Assembly: GCF_002929805.1 (NCBI RefSeq) | Contig: NZ_PJJM01000093.1 | Location: forward strand, 36,586 to 100,585 | DNA length: 64,000 bases | Direction of reading: 5' to 3' | From: Cryobacterium sp. Y50 | Lineage (GTDB): Bacteria > Actinomycetota > Actinomycetes > Actinomycetales > Microbacteriaceae | Shown here: positions 45,602-53,796 of the stretch, one piece after another | Numbering within the stretch: the first letter of the stretch is position 1 | Layout: every line of letters starts with the position of its first letter | Made by a program: the position numbers and the translations under genes | Notes under the pieces: model-generated | The model's input: the letters and a program-made list of their open reading frames with translations, nothing else | Told to the model about the DNA's origin: nothing | Database searches by the model: none

Positions 45602-46635
45602 AGACGACGACGAGATGGTCACCGGCCGCTCTCCGTGGGGCCAACAACGAAGGCATCCTTGGGCTCATCGTGTTGTTCCTGATCATCGGAATGACCGCCG
45701 TCAATCCCGATTTCTTCAGTTTTGGCACATTCTTCTCCATCATCCGTGCTTCTGTCGTTCCGATGATCTTCGCCCTCGGCGTTCTCATCGTGATCGTCTC
45801 GGGTGGAATCGACGTATCTTTCCCGGCCATCGCGATTTTCTCCGCGTACACCACGGTCGTGCTGATGCAGACCAGCGGGATGGATTTCGGTGTACTCGGC
45901 GTTCTCGGGGTCGCGCTCGTGCTGGGGGCCCTGCTTGGGCTCATCAACGGCGGACTCATCGCGCGTTTCAAGCTTCCGACCCTCATCGTGACGCTGGGAA
46001 CGCAGGGAATCTTCAAGGGAGTACTGCTCGCCTACGTCGGCTCCCGCTATATCGCCGAACTGCCCGCCAGCATGGCCAACTTCTCAACCATGGATCTTGT
46101 CTCGATCGGTGACGGAAGCACGGTCGCCTCGCTGCACGTTCTCATCGTGCCCGTAGTGATTCTCTGCCTGCTGGTTCACATCATGCTTCGCCGCACGATG
46201 TTTGGTCGAGGCATTTACGCAATCGGCGGTGATACCGAAGCCGCGCGGCGGGCCGGTTTCTCCGTCGTGAGAATCCAGCTGGCCCTATACGCCCTGGTCG
46301 GTGCTCTGGCCGCCTTCGGCGGTGTGCTGCACGTTACGCTCACTCGCAGCGCCAACCCGCAAGATCTGCTCGGAACGGAACTCGACATCATCGCGGCCGT
46401 TGTGCTGGGCGGGGCATCCATTTTCGGCGGTCGCGGGTCGGTACTCGGCACCGTCCTGGGCGTGCTGCTGATTCAACTCATCAACAACAGCCTCATCCTG
46501 ATGGGAATCCCCTCGGCTTGGCAACGCACCGCAGTGGGTCTTCTGCTCGTCATCGGTGTCGGTATTCAAGCGCTGGGCGCACGTCGAGCGTCCAAGAAAG
46601 TCATCGTGCCCCGGGAAACGGTCGTGCCGTCATGA
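45598..46635 (+). CDS. Sugar ABC transporter permease 1
   Basis: This 345-aa RbsC/LsrC-type permease has about ten helices. Family segments are LIVIVSGGIDVSFPAIAIFS, LPTLIVTLGTQGIFKGVLLAYVG (in part), RAGFSVVRIQLALYALVGALAAFGG and LDIIAAVVLGGASIFGGRGSVLGTVLG. It is coupled by 4-bp overlaps to the ATPase before and permease 2 after. Confidence 0.95.
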   Translation: MKTTTRWSPAALRGANNEGILGLIVLFLIIGMTAVNPDFFSFGTFFSIIRASVVPMIFALGVLIVIVSGGIDVSFPAIAIFSAYTTVVLMQTSGMDFGVLGVLGVALVLGALLGLINGGLIARFKLPTLIVTLGTQGIFKGVLLAYVGSRYIAELPASMANFSTMDLVSIGDGSTVASLHVLIVPVVILCLLVHIMLRRTMFGRGIYAIGGDTEAARRAGFSVVRIQLALYALVGALAAFGGVLHVTLTRSANPQDLLGTELDIIAAVVLGGASIFGGRGSVLGTVLGVLLIQLINNSLILMGIPSAWQRTAVGLLLVIGVGIQALGARRASKKVIVPRETVVPS

Positions 46636-47753
46636 GTGAGCAGAAATCAAACGAGACGCGTCAAATTGCGTTGCAGACGGCCCGGAGCACCAATCAACGA
46701 ATAGACAACGTCGTCTCGTCTTCTCTGGCACGTTTTCATGTCTCTCACGGTGTTGGACGCATGATCTTGCTCACGCTACTCGCGTTCGTCATCTTCACCA
46801 TCGCCGCGCCGCAGGTGTTTCTGAACCCGCTGAACCTGCAAAACATTGCAATCACGTCGCCCGAGATCGGTTTATTGGCGTTGGCGGTCATGGTAGCGCT
46901 GCTCACGGGCGGCATCGACCTGTCGGTCGTGGCCATCGCCAACCTCACGACGATCACCATCTCCACGCTCTATTCCACCATCGCCGCCACCGACGAGGGC
47001 CTCGCGGACTCCCTCGGCCCGGTCATCGTTTTGGTCGGGTTTGTGGTGGGGCTGTTCGGCGGATTCATCAACGGACTTCTGGTGAGCAAGGTCGGAATCA
47101 CCCCGATCTTGGCGACCCTGGGAACAATGCAAATATTCAACGGCATTGCAATCGTCTGGACCGGCGGCGAAACGCTGTACGGCGCGCCGGCCATGCTCAA
47201 CACTGTGGGAACGGGCGCCATCGCCGGCATTCCCCTGCTCTTCGTGGTCTTCATCGCCGTCGCCGTGATCATCGCCGTGATCATCAACAAGACCGCATTG
47301 GGATCGACGATTCTGTTGCAGGGCGCTAACCCGGTAGCCGCAAAATTTTCGGGAATTCGCACGACGCGCACCCTCATGAGCACCTACCTCATCAGCGGGG
47401 CGCTGGCCGCGCTGGCGGGCATACTCATCATCAGCCGTAACCCCACGGCGAGCGCCGACTACGGGTCGTCCTACGTATTGCTCGTCATTGTCATCGCAAT
47501 TCTCGGCGGTACCAACCCCACCGGCGGCTTCGGAACGGTGCTCGGCGTTGTTCTGGCGACACTGACCCTGCAGATCGTATCGAGCGGATTCAACATTGTG
47601 CGCCTCAGCTCTTACGAATACGCGATCGCGCAGGGCGTCATTCTGATCGGAGTTATGGTCATCGATCAGGTCACCCGCAACCGCCAGCGATCCGCGGTCC
47701 TCAAGCAGAGAAAATTAAAAGTGCAGCTACAGGCAAAGGACTCAAACCAATGA
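46632..47753 (+). CDS. Sugar ABC transporter permease 2
   Basis: This 373-aa RbsC/LsrD-type permease has an N-terminal cytoplasmic lead of about 45 polar residues, then LLALAVMVALLTGGIDLSVVAIANL, VGITPILATLGTMQIFNGI and AILGGTNPTGGFGTVLGVVLA. ATG 46632 forms an ATGA overlap with permease 1, which favours it over a longer upstream frame. Two different permeases suggest a heterodimeric channel, as in LsrCD. Confidence 0.95.
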   Translation: MSEQKSNETRQIALQTARSTNQRIDNVVSSSLARFHVSHGVGRMILLTLLAFVIFTIAAPQVFLNPLNLQNIAITSPEIGLLALAVMVALLTGGIDLSVVAIANLTTITISTLYSTIAATDEGLADSLGPVIVLVGFVVGLFGGFINGLLVSKVGITPILATLGTMQIFNGIAIVWTGGETLYGAPAMLNTVGTGAIAGIPLLFVVFIAVAVIIAVIINKTALGSTILLQGANPVAAKFSGIRTTRTLMSTYLISGALAALAGILIISRNPTASADYGSSYVLLVIVIAILGGTNPTGGFGTVLGVVLATLTLQIVSSGFNIVRLSSYEYAIAQGVILIGVMVIDQVTRNRQRSAVLKQRKLKVQLQAKDSNQ

Positions 47754-48751
47754 GAAAAATCATCAACAATCCCGACGACTTCGTCGATGAGTTCGTCGAG
47801 GGGATCTTGCTGGCGCACCCTACCCTGCTCAAAACGCCGGGTGACGATCGTCGTGTCCTGGTGCGTGCTGACGCCCCCGTTGCGGGCAAGGTCGGAATCG
47901 TCACCGGTGGCGGTTCCGGCCACCTCCCGCTGTTCAAGGGATACGTCGGCATGGGACTGTGCGACGGCGTCGCCATCGGAAACGTCTTCTCCTCACCGTC
48001 GTCAGAGCAGGTCTTGAAGGCAACCCAGGCGGTCGATGGTGGTGCCGGGGTGCTGTATCTCTTCGGGAATTACGGCGGCGATGTGTTGAACTTCGAACTC
48101 GCAGCAGATCTGGCCGAGATGGAGGACATCGAGACACTCTCGGTGCTCGGCACCGACGACGTCGCCAGCCAGCCGCATGAACGCAAGGCTGACCGTCGAG
48201 GTGTGGCAGGCATCCTCTTTGCGTATAAGTGCGCCGGCGCTGCTGCTGAACGCGGCGACGACCTGGCCGCTGTCGCTGCTGCCGCCCAAGACGCCATTGA
48301 CCACACCGGAACCATGGGTATCGGTCTATCGCCGACGATCCTGCCGAGTGCCGGAAAGCCGACCTTTGAACTGGCCGACGGTGAGATGGAAGTGGGCATT
48401 GGCATTCACGGCGAGCCTGGAATCCATCGCGGTGCGTTGGAGAGCGCTGATCTCATTGCGGCCCGGTTGCTCACCCCCATTCTCGATGACCTCGACATCG
48501 CGTCGGGCGACCGCATTGCGGTGCTGGTCAACGGCATGGGCGCCACGCCGCTGGAAGAACTTTACGTTCTGTACCGGCGCATTTTCCAGCTGACCAGCGA
48601 GCGTGGCCTGACCATCGCCAAGTCGTATATCGGCGAGTATGCCACCAGCCTGGAAATGGCTGGCGCGTCCATTTCCGTGCTGAAGCTGAATGACGATCGG
48701 CTGGAGTTGCTCAATGCTCCCGCCCACTCACCATTCTTTCGAGAGGCCTGA
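47750..48751 (+). CDS. dhaK: Dihydroxyacetone kinase-like subunit DhaK
   Basis: The 333-aa substrate-binding subunit of a DhaK-type kinase. It shows NPDDFVDEFVEGILLAHP, TGGGSGHLPLFKGYVGMGLCDGV, GNYGGDVLNFELAADLA, and the covalent-substrate histidine in GIGIHGEPGIHRG. These enzymes bind short ketoses (dihydroxyacetone, erythrulose) as hemiaminals. Sequence such as NGMGATPLEELYVLYRRI differs from E. coli DhaK. The ATG overlaps the permease stop, so the kinase acts on the imported substrate or its product. No dhaM is nearby. Confidence 0.94.
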   Translation: MRKIINNPDDFVDEFVEGILLAHPTLLKTPGDDRRVLVRADAPVAGKVGIVTGGGSGHLPLFKGYVGMGLCDGVAIGNVFSSPSSEQVLKATQAVDGGAGVLYLFGNYGGDVLNFELAADLAEMEDIETLSVLGTDDVASQPHERKADRRGVAGILFAYKCAGAAAERGDDLAAVAAAAQDAIDHTGTMGIGLSPTILPSAGKPTFELADGEMEVGIGIHGEPGIHRGALESADLIAARLLTPILDDLDIASGDRIAVLVNGMGATPLEELYVLYRRIFQLTSERGLTIAKSYIGEYATSLEMAGASISVLKLNDDRLELLNAPAHSPFFREA

Positions 48752-48754
48752 TCC

Positions 48755-49363
48755 ATGAACACCCCTGAACTCAAGACCGCCATCGCTGACGGGCTGGCCC
48801 GCCTCTCGACGCACGCGGATGAATTGCGAGATCTCGATGCTGCCCTGGGTGATGGCGATCTGGGAATTACGGTTTCATCCGGCTCTCAGGCTGTCATCGA
48901 TGCCCTCGGCCAGCTAGACGACTCCGTGTCACCGTCTGAGGTGGCGAAAGCCTGCGCGAAGGCGTTCGCTAATGCCAACCCGTCTACCATGGCTGCCCTC
49001 GTGGCGGGCGGGCTGCTGGCTGGGTCCAAGGTGTGGTCCGGTAAGACCACGATCGACCTCACCGACTCGATTGACTTCGCCCAGGCGGCTGCAGACAGCA
49101 TCAGCACCCGGGGCAAGTCCCAACGGGGTGACAAGACCATCCTGGATGCCCTCATGCCGGCGATCGACGCGCTCCGAACCGCACCGACGACCGACACCGC
49201 GCTCAGCGCGGCTATTGCGGCCGCTGAAAAGGGTGTCGAAGACACTAAGGGCGTGCAATCGAGGCGCGGCCGGGCTGCCTGGCTCCAGGAGCGCAGCATC
49301 GGCCTGGCAGACCCCGGCGCGACAGCCTTTCTCAGGTTCTTGCAGGAATGGAAAACGCGCTAA
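48755..49363 (+). CDS. dhaL: Dihydroxyacetone kinase-like subunit DhaL
   Basis: The 202-aa nucleotide-binding subunit. It has the Mg-binding aspartates in LRDLDAALGDGDLGITVSSG (about 25-44), RGDKTILDALMPAIDAL, and the C-terminal GRAAWLQERSIGLADPGATAF. The loop usually rich in Gly-Gly-Ser/Thr-Ser-Gly reads ANANPSTMAALVAGG here, an atypical nucleotide lid. With no DhaM, ATP is the probable donor. It starts 3 bp after dhaK and its stop overlaps that of the convergent M29-like gene by 3 bp. Confidence 0.92.
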   Translation: MNTPELKTAIADGLARLSTHADELRDLDAALGDGDLGITVSSGSQAVIDALGQLDDSVSPSEVAKACAKAFANANPSTMAALVAGGLLAGSKVWSGKTTIDLTDSIDFAQAAADSISTRGKSQRGDKTILDALMPAIDALRTAPTTDTALSAAIAAAEKGVEDTKGVQSRRGRAAWLQERSIGLADPGATAFLRFLQEWKTR

Positions 49364-50433
49364 GCCAGAAGCGGATGCACGATGCCATCGTTGATCAGAG
49401 CCAGCTCGCCCACGTAGAGATAGCAGCCCGGAGCCCGCAGATCTTTGACGATGTCCCAGTGCAATGCTGATTCGTTCGTTCCACCGCATTGCGGGTAGGC
49501 GCGTCCGAGTGCGATGTGTACGGTACCGAGAATCTTTTCGTCGATGAACAGATCGCCGGTCAGAATCTGCAGTGCCGCGTTGGTACCGATCCCCAACTCG
49601 CCGACACGGTTGGCACCCGCGTCGGTTGCCAACAGTCGGCGCGCCAGGCCTTCACCCTGAGTGGCGACGATGTCGGTAACCCGGCCATCGGTAAAGGTCA
49701 GTCGCAGGTTGCAGATCTCTGCGCCGGCGAACCAGAATGTGCCCGCAAACGTGATGTGACCATTGACACCGTCATCGAGTGGGGCGGTGGCCACTTCGCC
49801 GTCGGGAAGGTTGGCCTCCCCCGCAAACACGATCCACTTTCGCCCGCCGACTCGAAGGCGCAGATCCGTATCCGGAGTCAAGATGCGCACTTCGTCGGTC
49901 TGGTCCAAAACGTCGACGACACCTTCCCACCGTTCCCGCTGGGCATGCCAGTCGTCAATGCACCCCGCAAAGAATTGTGTCATCAGCTCGTCATAGCTGC
50001 ATCCGATGAGCGTGGCCCACTCGGGTGTCGGCACCCGAACGATGGCCCAGCGGGTGTTCTGCCAGCGCAGCTCCGAGACGTGTCCCTTGCTTTTACGCTG
50101 CAGGGCCAGGCGCTCCTCGTCGACCGGCACCGGGTCGGGAGCGGCCATGACTCGAAAGGACACGTGAACGTCGGCCCACTCCATCGACGCGACCTCGAGC
50201 GCAGCGGGTGCGGCGAGGGTTTCCATCGACGCGTGAGCAACCGCAGCGCGATCAAACCGCTCGTCGGTTAGGAGCACCTGGGGCAGGCCGCCGCGGCGAT
50301 AGACCTCCCGCACGAAGGCGTCAACGGCCGGAGTGCCCTGCGGGTCGGTCAAAAAGATGCTAACTTTCGAGCCTTCACCGACCCCAGTGCCGGTCGCGAT
50401 TTGCGCGGCCAATGCATCCCATTGCAGATTCAT
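49360..50433 (-). CDS. M29 aminopeptidase-like metalloenzyme
   Basis: This 357-aa protein has the fold signature of peptidase family M29 (aminopeptidase T) and the related ring-opening dioxygenase NicX. Metal-ligand segments are intact: VGELGIGTNAAL, DEKILGTVHIALGRAY, and NESALHWDIVKDLR. ATG 50433 has AAAGGAG 5 bp upstream and overlaps the FGGY kinase stop by 4 bp, so it is translationally coupled. A peptidase has no obvious job in a sugar operon, so a non-peptidase metal-dependent reaction on a sugar or furanose is possible. Confidence 0.88.
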   Translation of the reverse strand: MNLQWDALAAQIATGTGVGEGSKVSIFLTDPQGTPAVDAFVREVYRRGGLPQVLLTDERFDRAAVAHASMETLAAPAALEVASMEWADVHVSFRVMAAPDPVPVDEERLALQRKSKGHVSELRWQNTRWAIVRVPTPEWATLIGCSYDELMTQFFAGCIDDWHAQRERWEGVVDVLDQTDEVRILTPDTDLRLRVGGRKWIVFAGEANLPDGEVATAPLDDGVNGHITFAGTFWFAGAEICNLRLTFTDGRVTDIVATQGEGLARRLLATDAGANRVGELGIGTNAALQILTGDLFIDEKILGTVHIALGRAYPQCGGTNESALHWDIVKDLRAPGCYLYVGELALINDGIVHPLLA

Positions 50434-51971
50434 ACCGTCTCCTTTGTGGCGCGGGCGTTGATGAGTTCTTTGGTTGTGGCGTACAGGCGGTGGAAGTCGT
50501 CGTGGTCGGCGCGCAACTGCGCCTGATTGGCAACATTCGCCACTACCGTGCGCCCGGTGTGACACCACGACGCGATCTCAGCCCGACTGGTGAGATGACC
50601 CGTGCCGAACGCTGCCAGAGCGGCATCGCCGAATGCAGCGCCTTCGGTGTCGACGACGATCTGCGAGCTGTCCGTCAGGTCGCTCACGGTCTGCAGGAAC
50701 AAGGGATTCTTAGTTCCACCGCCGACCGCATAAATGCGTGTTGGTGGCTTGCCGGCCAGAACAAATGCATTCAGCGCGTCGGCAATCGAGTGACCGATCC
50801 CTTCCATCATGGCCCGAGCGATATCGGCTCGAGTGTGATTCAGGGTGAGACCCGCGATGATTCCGCGCGCGTTCGCATCATGGATGGGGGTTCGTTCGCC
50901 GCTGAAATACGGCAGAAACAGCAGCCCCCGGGCACCCGGTTCAGAATCGTTGGCCAGTTGGAGCAGCGCAGAGAACATGCGCTGCGGTGACTCCCCGCCC
51001 GGCTGCAGTTCGAGCACGTCGCCCAGCCAGTGGGTGAGCGTTCCGGCGGTTGCCGTGCCGGCAGCCAGCACATAACTGCCCGGAAAAACGAAGGGCGCCG
51101 ACCAGAGCACGTCGCTCGTGATCGGCTCGTCGAGCACTTCGATCATGTAGGTCGACGAGCCGTACATGAGCATCAGGTCTCCGGCGTGCACGACGGAGGA
51201 TCCCACCGCTTCAGCCGGGGCATCTGTTGTGCCGACGATCACGGGTGTACCGGCAGGAATACCCGTTTGAGCCGCGGCCGCATCGGTGACATGGCCCGCG
51301 ATATCGGTTGCCCAGGCCAGACGCGGCAACTGCTCAACGCTGATGAAGTCTTCACAGCCGGTGACGTTCCACGCCTGCTTGGCCAAATCGTAGAGCGGAT
51401 GGAAATAGGCGGCCGTTCCATGATCGATAACGATTTCTCCGGTCAGTCGAGCAACGAGAAATGTCTGACTGGTCACGAAGTATGCGGCGCTATCGTACAC
51501 GGCCGGCTCGTTTTCTTTTATCCAGAGTATTTTGGGGCCGGCCGACTGACTGGTGAGGGAATTGCCCGCTCGGGCGAGAATGGCGGGCGAACCGAGTCGC
51601 TCGGTGAGCGTCTCAATCTGAGCGCTTGCCCGGGTGTCAACGCCGTAGAGAATCGCCGGTCGCAACGGGTTCAAGTTCGCATCAATCGGCAGGACACAGG
51701 GCCCAATGGCGCTGACGCCCACCGCTCGAATGGCGCAGTCGACGCGGCCGGCCACGGCGGGGTCGGTGATAAGCGCTTGAGCAATTTCAGTCAGCGCCTG
51801 CCACCACACCGTTTCAGCATCGTGCTCGGCATGGCCAGCAACCGGTGTAGCCAGGGTATGCGGGCGCCGCGCTTGCGCCACGACGACGCCGGCACAATCA
51901 ACCAATACACCCTTAGTTTCAAAGGTGCCGATATCGATGCCCAGAAAGAGTCCGTTTGCGGCCGCCGACAT
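50430..51971 (-). CDS. FGGY-family carbohydrate kinase
   Basis: This 513-aa ATP-dependent sugar kinase has the N-terminal phosphate motif LGIDIGTFETKGVLVD, LYGVDTRASAQIE, the catalytic Asp region GTTDAPAEAVGSS, GLLFLPYFSGERTPIHDANARG in pieces, and the adenosine motif YAVGGGTKNPLFLQ. It is closest in layout to xylulokinase and related kinases; substrate undetermined. The ATG directly abuts the stop of the BtpA-family gene. Confidence 0.95.
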   Translation of the reverse strand: MSAAANGLFLGIDIGTFETKGVLVDCAGVVVAQARRPHTLATPVAGHAEHDAETVWWQALTEIAQALITDPAVAGRVDCAIRAVGVSAIGPCVLPIDANLNPLRPAILYGVDTRASAQIETLTERLGSPAILARAGNSLTSQSAGPKILWIKENEPAVYDSAAYFVTSQTFLVARLTGEIVIDHGTAAYFHPLYDLAKQAWNVTGCEDFISVEQLPRLAWATDIAGHVTDAAAAQTGIPAGTPVIVGTTDAPAEAVGSSVVHAGDLMLMYGSSTYMIEVLDEPITSDVLWSAPFVFPGSYVLAAGTATAGTLTHWLGDVLELQPGGESPQRMFSALLQLANDSEPGARGLLFLPYFSGERTPIHDANARGIIAGLTLNHTRADIARAMMEGIGHSIADALNAFVLAGKPPTRIYAVGGGTKNPLFLQTVSDLTDSSQIVVDTEGAAFGDAALAAFGTGHLTSRAEIASWCHTGRTVVANVANQAQLRADHDDFHRLYATTKELINARATKETV

Positions 51972-52784
51972 TTACAATCCTTGGCGCAGTGCGTGTACTT
52001 CGGTCATGAGCTTGGTCACTCGCGCGGTATCGACGGCATTCTCAAAGACCCCGTCAACCTTGAAGTAGGTTCCCACGATGGCAGCGTCGGCGATGGACAG
52101 TTGCTCGGCCACGTTGTTGGCGTTGACGCCCGTGTTGACAACGACGGGCGTGGAGCCCGCGTTGTCCTTCACCGTGCGCAGCACACTCGTGTCGGTCGCC
52201 GCGCCGGCGATGAGCCCGGACACGCAAAGACCGTCGGGACGGCAGTTGAACACGGTGGACTTGGCAACCGAGGCAATCGACCGGTCGGCGAGGTATCGCG
52301 CCGCCTCCGGAACGATGTTGAACAGAAGGCGCACGTTCTCGCCGCCCACAGCCACGCGGTGACGAGCAGTAGCGCCTACGTCGGTGTTCCACAGGCCAAA
52401 GTCGGATGCATAGACTCCCGTGAAAATCTCGCGCACGAATGACGCGCCAGTGGCGACCGCCAGATCGATCGAGGCGTTGGCATCCCAGAGCACATTCACC
52501 CCGAACGGCACGGTGATGTGTTCGCGAAGTTGCCCGATAATGCGCGCCATGGTTGTGGTCGTGATGGGTTCCACCTTGGTGAGATACGGAAGGCTGAACT
52601 CGTTGGAGATGAGGATTCCGTCGACCCCACCGGCCTGCAGGGCCTCGATCTCTCGCAACGCCAGTTCCATGACGCGATCTACGCCGCCAACCTGGTCAAA
52701 ACCAGGATCGCCGGGCAGCGCCTGCAGGTGGCACATGCCGATAACAGGCTTCTTTACAGGGAATAGCTCATCTAGCCAAGTCAC
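51972..52784 (-). CDS. BtpA/SgcQ-family protein
   Basis: This 270-aa TIM-barrel protein has the family opening KPVIGMCHLQALPGDPGF, GVDGILISNEFSLPYLTKVEP, PFGVNVLWDANASIDLAVATGASFVREIFTGVYASDFGLW in pieces, and TPVVVNTGVNANNV near the phosphate-binding C-terminal end. BtpA was named for photosystem I stability in cyanobacteria, but most members lie in sugar operons and their reaction is unknown. GTG 52784 is the first plausible start; AAAGG is 12 bp upstream. It is the first gene of the btpA-FGGY-M29 operon. Confidence 0.93.
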   Translation of the reverse strand: MTWLDELFPVKKPVIGMCHLQALPGDPGFDQVGGVDRVMELALREIEALQAGGVDGILISNEFSLPYLTKVEPITTTTMARIIGQLREHITVPFGVNVLWDANASIDLAVATGASFVREIFTGVYASDFGLWNTDVGATARHRVAVGGENVRLLFNIVPEAARYLADRSIASVAKSTVFNCRPDGLCVSGLIAGAATDTSVLRTVKDNAGSTPVVVNTGVNANNVAEQLSIADAAIVGTYFKVDGVFENAVDTARVTKLMTEVHALRQGL

Positions 52785-52821
52785 AATGACAACAGACCTT
52801 TCAGTCAGGGATCGAGATAAA

Positions 52822-52862
52822 TCGAACAAGTATTGGTTGAATGATACACTGAAAATGTTCGA
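52822..52862. promoter_or_regulatory. GlpR/DeoR-type operator pair between BtpA and DeoR2 genes
   Basis: TCGAACA (52822-52828) and TGTTCGA (52856-52862) are exact inverted copies, 34 bp centre to centre, within the 113-bp divergent gap. In context they read ATCGAACAA and AATGTTCGAA, which match the GlpR-type consensus WATKTTCGWW and its complement. An inner GTAT / ATAC pair lies between them. Confidence 0.65.
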
Positions 52863-52897
52863 ATAACCATGATTCCGCGTGTTCAGGAAGGCCGATC

Positions 52898-53680
52898 GTG
52901 AAAAACAAGCGCCACCAACGCATTCTGCAAATTCTCGAAGCCTCGGAGCGGGTGGAAGTGTCGGAATTGGCGCGTTTGCTCGAAGTCTCTGAGATGACAA
53001 CCCGTCGCGACCTCCTGGAGCTTGAATCCACCGGCTCGTTGCGACGGGTGCATGGTGGCGCCGTGCGCGCACTGGGGCGAGCGTTCGAACCGACCTACCG
53101 TTCTCGGTCACTACAGTCGACGGAAACGAAAACGGCTATCGCGGCGGCGGCCGCACTCTATGTGAACGATGGGGATGCAATTGCACTCGACGTTGGCTCT
53201 ACGGTGTTGCCCATGGTGGATGAGCTCGTCGGCCGCAGCAATCTGACGATCGTGACCTCGAATCTGCGCGTCGCCTGGGCCGTGGCCACACATCACGCAC
53301 TCGACCGCTCTATCCGTCTCATCATCTCTGGGGGCGTCGTTCGCGCAGACGAGCTCAACATGACGGGAAATTCTGCCGTGGCGAACTACCGCACCATGCG
53401 CGTTGACAAAGCTTTCATCGGTCTGGGCGGGCTGACCGCTGACGCCGGTGCAACGGATTACAACCTGGAAGATGCTGAACTCAAACGCGTTCTGATCGAT
53501 TCGGCACGCATGGTGATCGCCCTGGCCGATTCGTCGAAGCTGGGAAACGAAACCTTTGCGCTGGTCGCTGATCTCAACCAAATTGATGTGCTCATTACAG
53601 ATGACAACGCCGACCCAGACATTCTTTCCCAACTGCGCACAGCGGGGCTCGAAGTAGTCGTGGTCAAAGCCGCGCCGTAA
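52898..53680 (+). CDS. DeoR-family transcriptional regulator 2
   Basis: This 260-aa regulator has an N-terminal helix-turn-helix (KRHQRILQILEASERVEVSE, then MTTRRDLLELESTGSLRRVHGGA) and a sugar-phosphate effector domain (AIALDVGSTVLPMV, ISGGVVRADELNMTG, FIGLGGLTADAGATDYN). It is divergent from btpA-FGGY-M29 with a GlpR-like operator pair between, so it most likely represses that operon and itself. It is a different branch from DeoR1. Confidence 0.94.
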   Translation: MKNKRHQRILQILEASERVEVSELARLLEVSEMTTRRDLLELESTGSLRRVHGGAVRALGRAFEPTYRSRSLQSTETKTAIAAAAALYVNDGDAIALDVGSTVLPMVDELVGRSNLTIVTSNLRVAWAVATHHALDRSIRLIISGGVVRADELNMTGNSAVANYRTMRVDKAFIGLGGLTADAGATDYNLEDAELKRVLIDSARMVIALADSSKLGNETFALVADLNQIDVLITDDNADPDILSQLRTAGLEVVVVKAAP

Positions 53681-53796
53681 GCTCGGCGACCACCAGCTCA
53701 CTATGTTCCCGCGCCTCATCCACGTCGGCGGCACCTCACACGCCGAGCGCAATGCCGACAAGGTGCTGCGTTGCTATGGGCAGGCCCCGGTGCCCG

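Noticed and set aside
52785-53111. N-terminal extension of the BtpA-family gene
   Set aside because: It overlaps the divergent DeoR2 gene and the operator region, and the family begins near GTG 52784.
41080-53680. Calling module A an AI-2 lsr operon
   Set aside because: The importer and FGGY kinase fit, but no LsrF aldolase, LsrG isomerase or LsrR-type regulator is present, and DhaKL, BtpA and the M29-like enzyme are not part of lsr.
53111-53761. 216-codon minus-strand frame opposite DeoR2
   Set aside because: It is a shadow of a regulator with clear DeoR motifs and has no family signature of its own.
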